NCBI GenBank assembly: GCA_934316845.1
Contig: CAKRDZ010000002.1
Location: 60,454 to 124,453, forward strand
DNA length: 64,000 bases
Origin: an uncultured Eubacterium sp.
GTDB taxonomy: Bacteria > Bacillota > Clostridia > Lachnospirales > Lachnospiraceae
Direction: 5' to 3'
Shown here: positions 34,602-43,806 of the stretch, piece after piece
Layout: every line of letters begins with the position of its first letter
Position numbering within the stretch: position 1 is the first letter of the stretch
Notes under the pieces: generated by a model
What the model was told of the DNA's origin: nothing
Databases searched by the model: none
What the model saw: the letters and a program-made list of their open reading frames with translations, nothing else
Program-made: the position numbers and the translations under genes

Positions 34602-35687
34602 TTATTTTGCAGTAATGTAACCTTTTGCTTTCAACAGTTCTGCCATAAGAACAGCTCCACCGGCAGCACCACGTACTGTGTTGTGGGACAATCCTACAAA
34701 TTTCCAGTCAAAGTAAGAATCCTCTCTAAGACGTCCGATGCTTACTCCAAATCCATTTTCATAATTTACATCCAAAGCAACCTGTGGGCGGTCGTCTTCT
34801 TCCAAATACTGGATAAACTGTTTTGGCGCACTTGGAAGATTCAATTCCTGAGGTGCTCCCTTGAATTCTACCAATGCCTGAATCAATTCTTCTTTCGTCG
34901 GTTTCTGTTTGAAATTAACGAAAGCGGCTGCGGTATGTCCGTCCAATACAGGAACACGGATACACTGGCTTGTGATCAACGGAGTCTGTGCCTTTTCAAT
35001 CTTTCCGTCTACCACTTTACCCCAGAGACGAAGCGGCTCCTGCTCACTCTTTTCCTCTTCTCCTCCGATATAAGGGATAATATTGTGTTCCATCTCCGGC
35101 CAGTCTTTAAATGTCTTTCCAGCTCCGGAAATTGCCTGATAGGTTGTTGCTACTACAACTGTAGGCTCAAATTTTCTCCAGGCAGTAAGTGCAGGTGCAT
35201 AACTCTGGATCGAGCAGTTTGGTTTTACACATACAAAACCTCTTTTTGTACCAAGACGTTTTTTCTGGCTTTCGATCACTTCAAGATGTTCCGGATTGAT
35301 TTCCGGTACGATCATCGGTACGTCCGGTGTCCAGCGGTGTGCGCTGTTATTGGATACAACCGGAGTCTCTGTCTTAGCATACTCTTCCTCGATCTTTTTG
35401 ATCTCTTCTTTGGTCATATCTACGGCACTAAATACAAAATCAACATCTTTGCTGACATTTTCTACTTCATTTACATTTTTAACGACAATTTTTTTCACTG
35501 CTTCCGGCATCGGAGTCTGCATTTTCCAACGTCCACCAACAGCTTCTTCGTATGTCTTCCCTGCACTTCGTGGGCTTGCTGCAATTACAACTACCTCAAA
35601 CCATGGATGATTTTCCAAAAGGGAGATAAATCTCTGTCCTACCATTCCAGTACCACCAAGGATACCTACACGTAACTTGTCGCTCAT
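34602..35687 (-). CDS. asd: Aspartate-semialdehyde dehydrogenase
   Basis: 361 residues from the ATG at 35687 (MSDKLRVGILGGTGMVGQRF), which has GAGG at good spacing; an ATG four codons upstream overlaps another purine stretch. The catalytic Cys is at 158 in FVCVKPNCSIQSY, with the NADP loop GGTGMVGQ at 11-18. The length and motifs fit the archaeal/fungal-like Asd branch common in Clostridia. It supplies aspartate semialdehyde for lysine, threonine and methionine. A clear promoter is at 35782-35810. Confidence 0.94.
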   Translation of the reverse strand: MSDKLRVGILGGTGMVGQRFISLLENHPWFEVVVIAASPRSAGKTYEEAVGGRWKMQTPMPEAVKKIVVKNVNEVENVSKDVDFVFSAVDMTKEEIKKIEEEYAKTETPVVSNNSAHRWTPDVPMIVPEINPEHLEVIESQKKRLGTKRGFVCVKPNCSIQSYAPALTAWRKFEPTVVVATTYQAISGAGKTFKDWPEMEHNIIPYIGGEEEKSEQEPLRLWGKVVDGKIEKAQTPLITSQCIRVPVLDGHTAAAFVNFKQKPTKEELIQALVEFKGAPQELNLPSAPKQFIQYLEEDDRPQVALDVNYENGFGVSIGRLREDSYFDWKFVGLSHNTVRGAAGGAVLMAELLKAKGYITAK

Positions 35688-35781
35688 TTTTAACCTCATT
35701 TCCTGTCACCGGATGTGACATATCTTCTTTTCTTTTTTCTCCTATACCTGCTTGACAAACAGCAAATACATAGTTGTTTAT

Positions 35782-35810
35782 ATTGTACTACATTTTTGTT
35801 GAGATTTCAA
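35782..35810 (-). promoter_or_regulatory. Vegetative promoter of asd
   Basis: On the minus strand TTGAAA (35810-35805) and TACAAT (35787-35782) with 17 bases between. The predicted leader to the asd ATG is about 90 bases and holds a small TCACATCCGGTGA hairpin. No lysine riboswitch core was recognised. Structured element A lies directly upstream of this promoter. Confidence 0.7.
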
Positions 35811-35823
35811 ATAGAAAATGTGC

Positions 35824-36017
35824 AGAATCCATATTGTGAGGATTTTATCAAAAAGGGAGTCCTGGTTTTTCCCTGCGGGACCGCTTCCGCTTAGTGAACA
35901 CACGTAACAGTACCGGAGGGCAGAATACGCCCTCTCGGTGCTGACGGTGTTCAAAATCCCGCACTGGAAAAACCAGGACTCCCTTTTACGATGAAAAAAC
36001 ATACTAATATGGATTCT
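35824..36017 (+). repeat. Structured repeat element A (conserved core, self-complementary variable arms)
   Basis: Perfect 12-base outer arms (35824-35835 / 36006-36017) and perfect 22-base inner arms (35851-35872 / 35966-35987) enclose a core. The core has GGGACCGCTTCCGCTTAG (35877-35894), a stem TGAACAC / GTGTTCA (35895-35901 / 35947-35953), a long hairpin at about 35909-35942 with AGGGC/GCCCT, and AAATCCC (35954-35960) able to pair with GGGA. Element B shares the core but not the arm sequence. It is probably a folded RNA or a folded-DNA mobile element; no known family is recognised. Confidence 0.8.
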
Positions 36018-36062
36018 TTCCTATAAATTATATATTCATTTTTCCCCCATACTCCTTATTTT

Positions 36063-36240
36063 TTTGCTGTAGTCTTGATCATAAAATGTGCCCCTTGTTT
36101 TCCCAACGAGGGATTTCGGACGCCGCCGGTGCATAGAGGGCGTCTTGGGCCCTCATGCACCGCTGCGAGTGTCCTCTAAGCGCAAGCGGTCCCGAAGTGG
36201 GAAAATAAGGGGCACATTGATGATCTTACACTACAGCAAA
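36063..36240 (-). repeat. Structured repeat element B, inverted relative to element A
   Basis: Outer arms of 11 bases (36063-36073 / 36230-36240), a middle GATCAT/ATGATC pair, and 21-base inner arms with one G-T pair (36085-36105 / 36198-36218). Read on the minus strand, the core GGGACCGCTTGCGCTTAG (36193-36176) differs from element A at one base of 18. GAAATCCC (36117-36110) and a long hairpin with AGGGC/GCCCT are also shared. The arms have no sequence similarity to those of A, so pairing rather than sequence is conserved. Confidence 0.8.
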
Positions 36241-36257
36241 TTTGCTACAACTTTTCT

Positions 36258-36286
36258 TTGACTTTTATATCCAGATGTGGTATTGT
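36258..36286 (+). promoter_or_regulatory. Vegetative promoter of the cold-shock gene
   Basis: TTGACT (36258-36263) and TATTGT (36281-36286) with a 17-base spacer. The predicted leader is about 35 bases and carries AGGAGG before the ATG. No long cold-shock 5' leader as in E. coli cspA is seen. Confidence 0.7.
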
Positions 36287-36327
36287 AAGGGAGTATCAAT
36301 TATTTATAGTTTTAGGAGGCAAAAAAC

Positions 36328-36525
36328 ATGAAAGGTACAGTTAAATGGTTTAATGCTAAAAAAGGATTTGGTTTCATCTCTGACGAAGAAGGAAACGACG
36401 TATTTGTTCACTTTTCTGCTTTACAGATGGACGGTTTCAAAGTATTAGACGAAGGCGACGAAGTCGAGTTTGAAGTTGTCAACGGAGAAAAAGGTCCACA
36501 GGCAGCAAACGTAACAAAGTTATAA
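36328..36525 (+). CDS. csp: Cold-shock domain protein
   Basis: 65 residues, one complete cold-shock domain. RNP1 is KGFGFI at 12-17 and RNP2 is VFVHF at 25-29. It would bind single-stranded RNA or DNA and act as an RNA chaperone. It is a single gene with its own promoter and terminator. Structured element B lies just before its promoter. Confidence 0.95.
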   Translation: MKGTVKWFNAKKGFGFISDEEGNDVFVHFSALQMDGFKVLDEGDEVEFEVVNGEKGPQAANVTKL

Positions 36526-36640
36526 TCGAATTTAATGACTAATTTTTATAAATGAAAGGGTAGTTTTTATTCTAGATGCAGAATAAAAAAACCGAATATC
36601 GGATGTAAAAGTTTAGAATTACAATGTGGTTGTAACCAAA

Positions 36641-36683
36641 AGAACCGTGAAACGAATGAATCTTTCTTTCGTTCCACGGTTCT
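36641..36683. terminator. Bidirectional terminator between csp and the large secreted protein
   Basis: AGAACCGTG...AACGAA pairs with TTCGTT...CACGGTTCT, a stem of about 15 bp with one bulge and a loop of about 11 nt. TTTTTCTT follows on the plus strand and TTTTGG on the minus strand. It serves both convergent genes. Between csp and this hairpin there is also a weak A/T hairpin at 36564-36590. Confidence 0.8.
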
Positions 36684-36706
36684 TTTTCTTCGTTTATTTT
36701 CTTAGT

Positions 36707-39700
36707 TTAGTCTTCGTACTTTTCGCATCCCTCGAATATGCCGACACTTCGGCTCAGATTTTTCGGAAGACCTGCTGCATAGCACAATTTATCACAATTC
36801 TTAAATGTATACTCCATCTCTTCAATCGTATTCGGAAGCTGTGGCACATTTTCCAGCGCATCACAATCATAAAATGTCATTGTAAGTTTCGCCACGCCCG
36901 CCGGAATACTCGCCGGGAGTGTCAGAAGAGTCTTACATCCTTCAAACGTATTTGTCATCGACATCACCGTATCCGGAATTGCCGGTGCTGCCGAGAGGCT
37001 TTCACAGCCGCTGAATGTCCAATCCAGATTGACAAGTTTTGCCGGAAGGGTTGGTGCCGTTGCTAAATTTTTACAATTTTTAAAAGTAGCATACAAACTT
37101 GTTATACCTGCCGGAATTGCCGGTGCTGTCTCCATTTTTTCGCATCCTTCAAAAGTATTGGAAATTTCTGTCAAATTCGTTGGTAATGCTGCAACGGAAC
37201 AGAACTCACTGCAGTTTTTGAAAGTTCCTTTCATGCTTGTAACGGTAGATGGGATGGTTCCCACCATCTCAAGTTTTTCACACCCCGCAAACATATAATC
37301 CATGTTATCGATCTTCACACCGCTCTCCAATGTGACTGCCTGAATGCTTGCTTTTTTATTGGATGCAAATACACTCGCCTTTACGCGGTCTTCATAATGT
37401 CCACCAAATACCACCTGATAGGACGACTTCTTTCCATCTACGGTAACATCCATCTTAGCAGGGATGCTCAAAGCCGTCTTGGTTCCAATATATTTTTTCA
37501 AAAGAATGGTCTTATCTGTCTCATGCAATGTGTATTCCCAATCGCTCGCATCACTCTTTGTAAAGGTAAATTTCTTACTGCATTTACTGCACTTTCCACT
37601 CGCATCGTACTGATGTCCGCTGGCGGTCATGCGCTGCTGCACTTCACCACAGCCGGTTCTTGTACACTGCCTCTGCTGCATACCGGGAACGCCGTGGCTC
37701 GCTGCCGTCTTTTGCGCCCAACTTCCAAACTGATGTCCCAGTGGAGGAATGACTTCCCTCTCAATCGTACTGCTGCACGTCTTTACATTTCCTGACGCAT
37801 CTTTATAGGTGTTGGTACAATGTTTTGTCCTTACACCCCGTGTAGCGCAGCCCGGATTTATATCGATCGTAAACGTGGAACTGTAATTGTGACCGGTTGC
37901 ATTTAAAATTTCAATCTTATCCACACCACATGATACGGTTTTTCCATCTTTCGTATAGGTATTGATACATTTATAATGTTCCGAACCGTCTTTCGTACAG
38001 GTTGGTTCCACCGTATCGGCGGCAATGATCTGCCAGTTATGGCCGGTCGCCGGAATCAGCACCTCATTCTTTGTATCCTTACACAACTGACATTGTTCAC
38101 ATTTTTTTCCATTTGTCGTACAAGTCGGCTCACGCAGCGTCACTTCCTGAAATTGGTGCTTCAGTTTAGGGATCGGCTTTCTCTGCGTCTTTCCACAGCC
38201 CGCCCGCTGACAGGTCTGCGTTAAAACTCCGGTATTATAACAATCCGGCTCGCTCGTTCGCACACCCGCATCCCAATCATGACCCAGCGGTTTGATCGAT
38301 TCAATATCTGTGCGGTATGTACATCCTGTCCTCTTGCAGTGTCTGGATCTTTTTCCAAACTCCGTACACGTTGCCGCCTTATCTACTACATAGTCTCCCA
38401 GATCATGACCAAGCTGGGGAACGCTCTCTTTCTTTGTCTCCCCGCAGACCTGACAGGTAAGCACCTTTACACCGCTAAGGGTACACTCCGGCTCTTTCGT
38501 AATCACACCGGCATCCCACGTATGTCCGAGTGCATCCAAAGAAACGGAACTGTTCTCACCGCATGTAAGGCAGGTGCAAAGTCTGGTTCCTTTTGTCGTA
38601 CATCCCGGCTCCACGGTAATCTTTCCATACGTCCATGTATGACCGGTTGCATCAATTGTCTCTTTTTTCACTCCCGCACATCCATCGACCAGACAATGAA
38701 ATGTTCTTTGTCCGGCTGTTGTACACGTCGGGCTTTTGGTAATTTCTCCCAAATCCCAGGAATGTCCGTTTGCCGGGATAGGATCCGTCTTCGTCTTTTG
38801 ACAGACTGTACATGTATATTCCATTTCACCTGCTTTCGTACAGGTCGGCTCCGTCTTAACCGTGCCATTTGGCGCCCAGGTATGACCTTTGGCCGGGATG
38901 GCTTCTCTCTTTTTCTCTCCACAATTCTGACAGGTATCTTCCTGCTCTCCCACCTGATCACAGGTAGGTTGCGTCACGATCTTGCTAAGCCAGTTGTGTC
39001 CTGTCGCAGCAATTGGCTCTTCCCGGACTTTTGAACATTTTGTACAAGTCGAACGGCGCAGACCTTCTTTTCCACACTGCGCATCTTCGACTACCGCCCA
39101 TGGACCCCACACATGCTGACAGACTCCCTGCACAACCACGATCGTACACGTTGCCGTAATCCGGCCGGAAGATACGGTAATAACTCCCGTCGTACCGATC
39201 GGAGTATCTTCTGTGATAAAAATACGTCCATCCTGGTAAACATTGATACCTCCATGAAAATCACAGCTCCACAACAATTTGTCTGTTGCCGTCACCGGGA
39301 AAACCGTCGCAATCAACTGATCACTCTCTCCGGCGGCAAGTGTAATGCTGGTTCGATCCAGTGTGATCTTTGAGATGGAACTCCGTGCCGCCAATGCACT
39401 CATCTCCAGATTATCCAACGCCGTCTGCACAGCGTTCTGCGGCTGCGCTGTCTTAGGTGCCACGGTTGGAAGGGCAAGGCTTCTCTTCTTGGGCGCTGCC
39501 ACACTTATTTTAACTTTCTTTTTTATCTGTTTTTTCGCCTTTGAACGGATCGTAATCGTCGCAGTTCCTTCGCCCTTTGCCTGAACCACACCGGTTTTGC
39601 TGACCTTAAGGATTTTCTTATTGGAAGACGAAAATGTCACTTTTTTATTTGCAGCTTTTTTCGGTTTTACCTGATACGAGAGCGTTTCTTTTTCTCCTTT

Positions 39701-39856
39701 TGTCATTTGAACCGAAGCTGCTGCCGTAATTTTTTTCGGCTGAATCTTCTTTTTTGCCTCACTTGGCGTATCATTTATAAAAATGGAAAAAAGAGCAGCC
39801 AACGATACTGCCCCCGCAATTGTACATATTTTTATTTTGTTATTTCCTTTTTTCAT
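36707..39856 (-). CDS. Large secreted Cys/His-repeat and BspA-like leucine-rich protein
   Basis: 1049 residues. Signal peptide at about 1-34 (IKICTIAGAVSLAALFSIFI). Two Ig-like regions follow (about 40-120 and 160-243). Residues about 246-748 form 12 modules of 38-52 residues ending in GH or KH, with the pattern T-C-x(4)-G-x(5)-C-x2-C or C-x4-C (PTCTKAGEMEYTCTVCQKTK is one), plus a short 13th. A linker is followed at about 850-1049 by BspA-like leucine-rich repeats of 23 residues (the SMTNTFEGCKTLLTLPASIP type). It ends without an LPxTG anchor. The Cys/His spacing suggests metal binding or disulfides. It is probably cell-surface or secreted and may bind host or microbial ligands. It stands alone. 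Confidence 0.85.
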   Translation of the reverse strand: MKKGNNKIKICTIAGAVSLAALFSIFINDTPSEAKKKIQPKKITAAASVQMTKGEKETLSYQVKPKKAANKKVTFSSSNKKILKVSKTGVVQAKGEGTATITIRSKAKKQIKKKVKISVAAPKKRSLALPTVAPKTAQPQNAVQTALDNLEMSALAARSSISKITLDRTSITLAAGESDQLIATVFPVTATDKLLWSCDFHGGINVYQDGRIFITEDTPIGTTGVITVSSGRITATCTIVVVQGVCQHVWGPWAVVEDAQCGKEGLRRSTCTKCSKVREEPIAATGHNWLSKIVTQPTCDQVGEQEDTCQNCGEKKREAIPAKGHTWAPNGTVKTEPTCTKAGEMEYTCTVCQKTKTDPIPANGHSWDLGEITKSPTCTTAGQRTFHCLVDGCAGVKKETIDATGHTWTYGKITVEPGCTTKGTRLCTCLTCGENSSVSLDALGHTWDAGVITKEPECTLSGVKVLTCQVCGETKKESVPQLGHDLGDYVVDKAATCTEFGKRSRHCKRTGCTYRTDIESIKPLGHDWDAGVRTSEPDCYNTGVLTQTCQRAGCGKTQRKPIPKLKHQFQEVTLREPTCTTNGKKCEQCQLCKDTKNEVLIPATGHNWQIIAADTVEPTCTKDGSEHYKCINTYTKDGKTVSCGVDKIEILNATGHNYSSTFTIDINPGCATRGVRTKHCTNTYKDASGNVKTCSSTIEREVIPPLGHQFGSWAQKTAASHGVPGMQQRQCTRTGCGEVQQRMTASGHQYDASGKCSKCSKKFTFTKSDASDWEYTLHETDKTILLKKYIGTKTALSIPAKMDVTVDGKKSSYQVVFGGHYEDRVKASVFASNKKASIQAVTLESGVKIDNMDYMFAGCEKLEMVGTIPSTVTSMKGTFKNCSEFCSVAALPTNLTEISNTFEGCEKMETAPAIPAGITSLYATFKNCKNLATAPTLPAKLVNLDWTFSGCESLSAAPAIPDTVMSMTNTFEGCKTLLTLPASIPAGVAKLTMTFYDCDALENVPQLPNTIEEMEYTFKNCDKLCYAAGLPKNLSRSVGIFEGCEKYED

Positions 39857-39951
39857 GCATATCCTCCCCTTTCAAGGCGGTAATTTTTCCTATTCTAACC
39901 TCGCAAATGTCCAAAATAGTACCTATAATATATATCGTCACTCCCCCCGAA

Positions 39952-40677
39952 TTAGTAAACAATAAAAGACAAAAATTCTCCATCGCACGCCTGTGACAGG
40001 TAATATTCTGCCACAACAAGATCCTGCGGTTCGTCCACATCAATTCCATGTTCTTTCGTAAGCACGTAGCCCATCTGATTGTCATTAAGACTGGTCTGTG
40101 GGTTTAATTCGGATGCTTTATTGATATAAATCGCTCCATTGATGCGATAGTACTTTTTCATATCCTGTCTGCGCACATCACTATCTTCGGATACAATTTT
40201 TTCCAATTCATTTTCTTTGTTAAACGAACGCATGAGAACCGGTGACTCAACTGCTTCCGAGACACTCACAAGCGATTTCTGTTCTTTGCGGATAAAATAT
40301 TCCAGCGCTTTTGTCACGTCTTCCGCATTTCGCAGTGGGCTTGTCGGCTGAAGGAGTACAATAATGTCAAAATGTTCTGCTTTCCGTTCGTAAAATTCGA
40401 CCGCGTGCATAACGACATCAATAATCTTCGCCTCATCCGTAGCCAGTTCATCCGGGCGCGAAAAAGGAACGATTGCTCCCGCACGCATGGAAATATCCGC
40501 TATCTCCTCATCTTCGGTAGAAACGATCACTTTATCAATATATTGACACTCTTTCGCCGCTTCAATCGTGTACTGGATCATCGGCTTTCCTGATATCGCT
40601 TTTACATTTTTTCTCGGGATCCCCTTGCTCCCCCCACGGGCAGGGATAATTGCAAGAACTTTTTTATTGTCGATCAT
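39952..40677 (-). CDS. CMP-sugar (acylneuraminate-type) cytidylyltransferase
   Basis: 241 residues from the ATG at 40677, which has GGAGGAAGG before it; an upstream in-frame start 13 codons earlier is discarded. The nucleotide motif is LAIIPARGGSKGIPRKNVKA near 8-27, with LLQPTSPLRNAEDV near 88-101 and RINGAIYI. It activates a nonulosonic acid such as sialic, legionaminic or pseudaminic acid with CTP. No other genes for such sugars lie nearby, so the substrate and glycan are unknown. Confidence 0.88.
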   Translation of the reverse strand: MIDNKKVLAIIPARGGSKGIPRKNVKAISGKPMIQYTIEAAKECQYIDKVIVSTEDEEIADISMRAGAIVPFSRPDELATDEAKIIDVVMHAVEFYERKAEHFDIIVLLQPTSPLRNAEDVTKALEYFIRKEQKSLVSVSEAVESPVLMRSFNKENELEKIVSEDSDVRRQDMKKYYRINGAIYINKASELNPQTSLNDNQMGYVLTKEHGIDVDEPQDLVVAEYYLSQACDGEFLSFIVY

Positions 40678-40769
40678 ATCCTTCCTCCGTTCGTCACATT
40701 CTCCTGCTTGTATCACGAAAACATTCTATCTATTTCCTATTATACACAATTTCTTTCCAATTCTCAATG

Positions 40770-41525
40770 CTAAATTGTACATAAATCCTTTACAACTTCT
40801 CCGGCGATGATAAGTCCTGCTACCGATGGTACATACGCGACGCTTCCGGGGATGTCCCGCCGCTCGGTGCATTTATGTTGGGCTCCCGGCGGACAGATGC
40901 AGTTTGTCCGGCAGCTGATACTCATATCCTCGATCGGTCTGGTCGGAAGTTCGTCCGAATAAACCACCTTCAACTTCTTCACTCTGCGTTTTTTCAATTC
41001 CCGGCGCATCACTTTTGCCAGCGGACAGACTTTGGTTTTGTAAATGTCCGCCACCTGAAAACGACTGGCATCCAGTTTATTCCCGGCTCCCATGCTGCTC
41101 ATGACCGGCACATTTTTTTCTTTCGCCTTCATGATCAATTCAATCTTCGCCGTGACGGTGTCCACCGCATCCACGACATAATCGTATTCTTCAAATGGAA
41201 ATTCGTCGGAATTTTCCGGCAGAAAAAAGCAGTTATGAATCCGTACATCGACATCCGGATTGATATCGAGCATCCGTTCTTTCATCACTTCTGTTTTGTA
41301 TTTTCCTACCGTTTTTCTTGTCGCAATGATCTGGCGGTTGAGATTGGTAAGGCACACCTTATCGTCATCAATCAGGTCAAACGCGCCGACACCGCTTCGA
41401 ACGAGTGCCTCACAGACGTAGCCACCGACACCTCCGATGCCAAATACGGCAACCCGGCTGTGTTTCAGTTTTTCCATTGCTTCTTCACCGAGAAGCAGCT
41501 GTGTTCTAGAGAACTGATTTAACAT
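40770..41525 (-). CDS. tcdA: tRNA threonylcarbamoyladenosine dehydratase (TcdA), ThiF family
   Basis: 251 residues from the ATG at 41525 (MLNQFSRTQLLLGEEAMEKL). The nucleotide motif VAVFGIGGVGGYVCEALVRS and the DDDKVCLTNLNRQI block identify the E1/ThiF fold, and the PIEDMSISCRTNCICPPGAQ stretch is typical of the TcdA/CsdL branch. It cyclises t6A37 of tRNA to ct6A using ATP. It starts eight bases behind the topoisomerase A gene. Confidence 0.9.
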   Translation of the reverse strand: MLNQFSRTQLLLGEEAMEKLKHSRVAVFGIGGVGGYVCEALVRSGVGAFDLIDDDKVCLTNLNRQIIATRKTVGKYKTEVMKERMLDINPDVDVRIHNCFFLPENSDEFPFEEYDYVVDAVDTVTAKIELIMKAKEKNVPVMSSMGAGNKLDASRFQVADIYKTKVCPLAKVMRRELKKRRVKKLKVVYSDELPTRPIEDMSISCRTNCICPPGAQHKCTERRDIPGSVAYVPSVAGLIIAGEVVKDLCTI

Positions 41526-41532
41526 CTGATGA

Positions 41533-43788
41533 TCATCCTTTCCATTCCAAATTTGCTTTCTGTCCTTTGGCTGCACGTTTGCGGTTTCTTACATGCTTGG
41601 CATCCAATATTTTTCCGTCGTATTCAAAGGTTTCCTGCGTAAGGTCTACAATTGTAGAATATATTACAGTATCTTCTTTTTCCAGTGCTATTCCCTTGAC
41701 GCCACGGCTTGTCTTCTTAAATTCGCTCACTTCCTCCAATGGGAATCCCAGCGACAAGCCATTTTTTGTCAAAAGGATTACTTTCTTTCCGCCAGCCAGA
41801 ATATCCGCTGCCGACAATGCCGTCACTCCGCTGACTTCATCGTCATCATCCAGTTTTGTCGCCGCCACCTGCAGGCGGTTCGTTTCAAATTCCGCCCCGG
41901 AAACCAGTTTGACAAAACCGCTCTTCGTCGAGAAGAACAACATGGACTCAAACAACTGTTCAAAACTGATATACAAAAGGGCATCTTCGTCGTTTGTCAT
42001 TTTACAAAGGTTATGAACCAACGTTCCCTTATCGCGCATCTTACAGCGCGGGATCTTATCACATTTGATCTGATGCATATTTCCTTTATTGGTAAACAGA
42101 CACAATTTGTCGGTACTTTTCATCATAACAACTTGCGCAAATTCTTTCTTCGCGTCGTCACTGGCACGTCCAAACGCGGCCGCATCCAGACATTTGGCAT
42201 ATCCAAAACGATCGAGGCAGATGCATACATCTTCCACTTTTACTTCTTCCACATATGCCTTTGCCACGTCATCGGTAAGTTCCGTGCGGCGCTCTCTCGC
42301 AAACATTTTTTTGTAACTGCGGAGCCTTGTTTTTATTACTTTATATAATTCTTTCGTATCGGAAAGGATCTTTTCGTATTCTTCAATATTTTTAAGAAGC
42401 GTCTCATTTTCTTCGTGCAGCTTCAAAATCTCAAGTCCGATCAACTTGCTCAATTGCATGGAAAGGATCGCGTCCGCCTGAATCTCTGTAAATAAAAGCG
42501 TTTTTGCCTGTTCTTCGGCACCTTCCGTCTTAAAACGGATGCCTTCCGTCTTTCCTTCGATCAGACAGCTTTTTGCCTGCTTCACCGAAGAACTTCCACG
42601 CAGGATCTCAATGATAAGATCAATGACGTCGGTCGCTTTCATCAGTCCGGCTACGACTTCCAGACGTTTTTTTGCCCTTGCGCATAAATATTTATACTCT
42701 TTCGTATACAAGTCTTCCTGAAACAGGATAAACTCTTCAATCATACTTTTCAGGTTAAAGGTATGCGGTTCTCCATCACGGATCGCCAGCAGATTCACCC
42801 CATACGTGTCTTCCATCTGCGTTTTCTTGTACAAACCATTTAACAGATTCTGCACATCTCGGTCTTTTTTCACTTCAATGACGATGCGGATTCCTTCTTT
42901 GGAAGAGACATCCTGCACATCATAAATTTCCTCAAATACTTTGTCTTTCATCAGACCGGAGATACTCTCCACAAGTTTCGTCTTATTGCCGGAAACCGTA
43001 TACGGAATCTCAGTGATCACAATGTTGGTGCGACCATTGTCTCCTTTTTCAATGACGGTCTTTGCACGCACTTTAATCTTTCCTTCACCGGTTTCATAGA
43101 TGTTTGCCAGTTCACTGGCATTGGTAATGATCCCTCCGGTCGGAAAATCCGGTCCCGGAATATAGTCCATCAATTTCTGTACGGAAATTCCCGGCCGGTC
43201 CATACACGCAATTACCGCATCGATCACTTCTCCCGGATTGTGTGTCGGAATATTGGTCGCCATACCGACGGCGATTCCGGTCGTTCCATTGATCAAGAGG
43301 TTTGGCACCATAGCCGGAAGCACCTGCGGCTCTTTTTCACTTTCATCAAAGTTCGGGTCAAAATCAACCAGTCCTTTTTCCAGATTGTCAAGCATCGTCA
43401 TCGCAGCCGGCGACAGACGCGCTTCCGTATATCGCATCGCAGCTGCGCCATCTCCGTCGATGGATCCGAAATTTCCATGTCCGTCAACGAGTGGAAGATT
43501 TAAGGAATACTCTTCGGTCATATGCACAAGGGCATCGTAGATCGAACTATCTCCGTGTGGATGATATTTACCCATTGTATCACCGACGATACGGGCACTT
43601 TTTCGATGTGGCTTGTCCGGCGACAATCCCAGCTCTTTCATCGCATATAAAATTCTGCGCTGTACCGGCTTCAAACCATCCCGCACATCCGGCAGGGCAC
43701 GCGCACGTATAACACTCACCGCATAATCACGGTAAGAGGTCTTCATTTCCTCCGAAAAATCCAATTGTATAATATTATCCTGGCTCAT
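41533..43788 (-). CDS. parC: Type IIA topoisomerase subunit A (topoisomerase IV-like)
   Basis: 751 residues. The active-site Tyr is in [12 protein letters not shown] near 119-130; the quinolone-region block is [18 protein letters not shown]. The segment [20 protein letters not shown] is nearer to ParC of Firmicutes than to GyrA, and the C-terminal domain shows only a weak GyrA-box-like stretch ([10 protein letters not shown]). It breaks and rejoins DNA with its partner to separate or relax replicated DNA. The gene follows subunit B by 18 bases. Gyrase remains possible; phylogeny would decide. Confidence 0.85.
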   Translation of the reverse strand: MSQDNIIQLDFSEEMKTSYRDYAVSVIRARALPDVRDGLKPVQRRILYAMKELGLSPDKPHRKSARIVGDTMGKYHPHGDSSIYDALVHMTEEYSLNLPLVDGHGNFGSIDGDGAAAMRYTEARLSPAAMTMLDNLEKGLVDFDPNFDESEKEPQVLPAMVPNLLINGTTGIAVGMATNIPTHNPGEVIDAVIACMDRPGISVQKLMDYIPGPDFPTGGIITNASELANIYETGEGKIKVRAKTVIEKGDNGRTNIVITEIPYTVSGNKTKLVESISGLMKDKVFEEIYDVQDVSSKEGIRIVIEVKKDRDVQNLLNGLYKKTQMEDTYGVNLLAIRDGEPHTFNLKSMIEEFILFQEDLYTKEYKYLCARAKKRLEVVAGLMKATDVIDLIIEILRGSSSVKQAKSCLIEGKTEGIRFKTEGAEEQAKTLLFTEIQADAILSMQLSKLIGLEILKLHEENETLLKNIEEYEKILSDTKELYKVIKTRLRSYKKMFARERRTELTDDVAKAYVEEVKVEDVCICLDRFGYAKCLDAAAFGRASDDAKKEFAQVVMMKSTDKLCLFTNKGNMHQIKCDKIPRCKMRDKGTLVHNLCKMTNDEDALLYISFEQLFESMLFFSTKSGFVKLVSGAEFETNRLQVAATKLDDDDEVSGVTALSAADILAGGKKVILLTKNGLSLGFPLEEVSEFKKTSRGVKGIALEKEDTVIYSTIVDLTQETFEYDGKILDAKHVRNRKRAAKGQKANLEWKG

Positions 43789-43806
43789 GCTCTTTCCTCC
43801 AAGTCC

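Noticed and set aside
34557..35675. Plus-strand frame of 372 codons opposite asd
   Set aside because: Antisense to asd, whose motifs are complete; composition is shadow-like.
35687..35790. Lysine riboswitch or other leader element before asd
   Set aside because: The leader is only about 90 bases and the multi-helix core of the lysine riboswitch is not present.
35778..36002. Minus-strand frame of 74 codons inside element A
   Set aside because: It runs through the arms of the structured element, with no ribosome site and no protein-like pattern.
35849..36218. Long arms of elements A and B as ordinary Rho-independent terminators
   Set aside because: They lie upstream of divergent genes, are far longer than terminators, enclose a conserved core and share no T-run logic.
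36707..39856. Reading the Cys-rich modules as DNA-binding zinc fingers
   Set aside because: The protein has a signal peptide and secreted-type domains, and the spacing is not that of classical C2H2 fingers.
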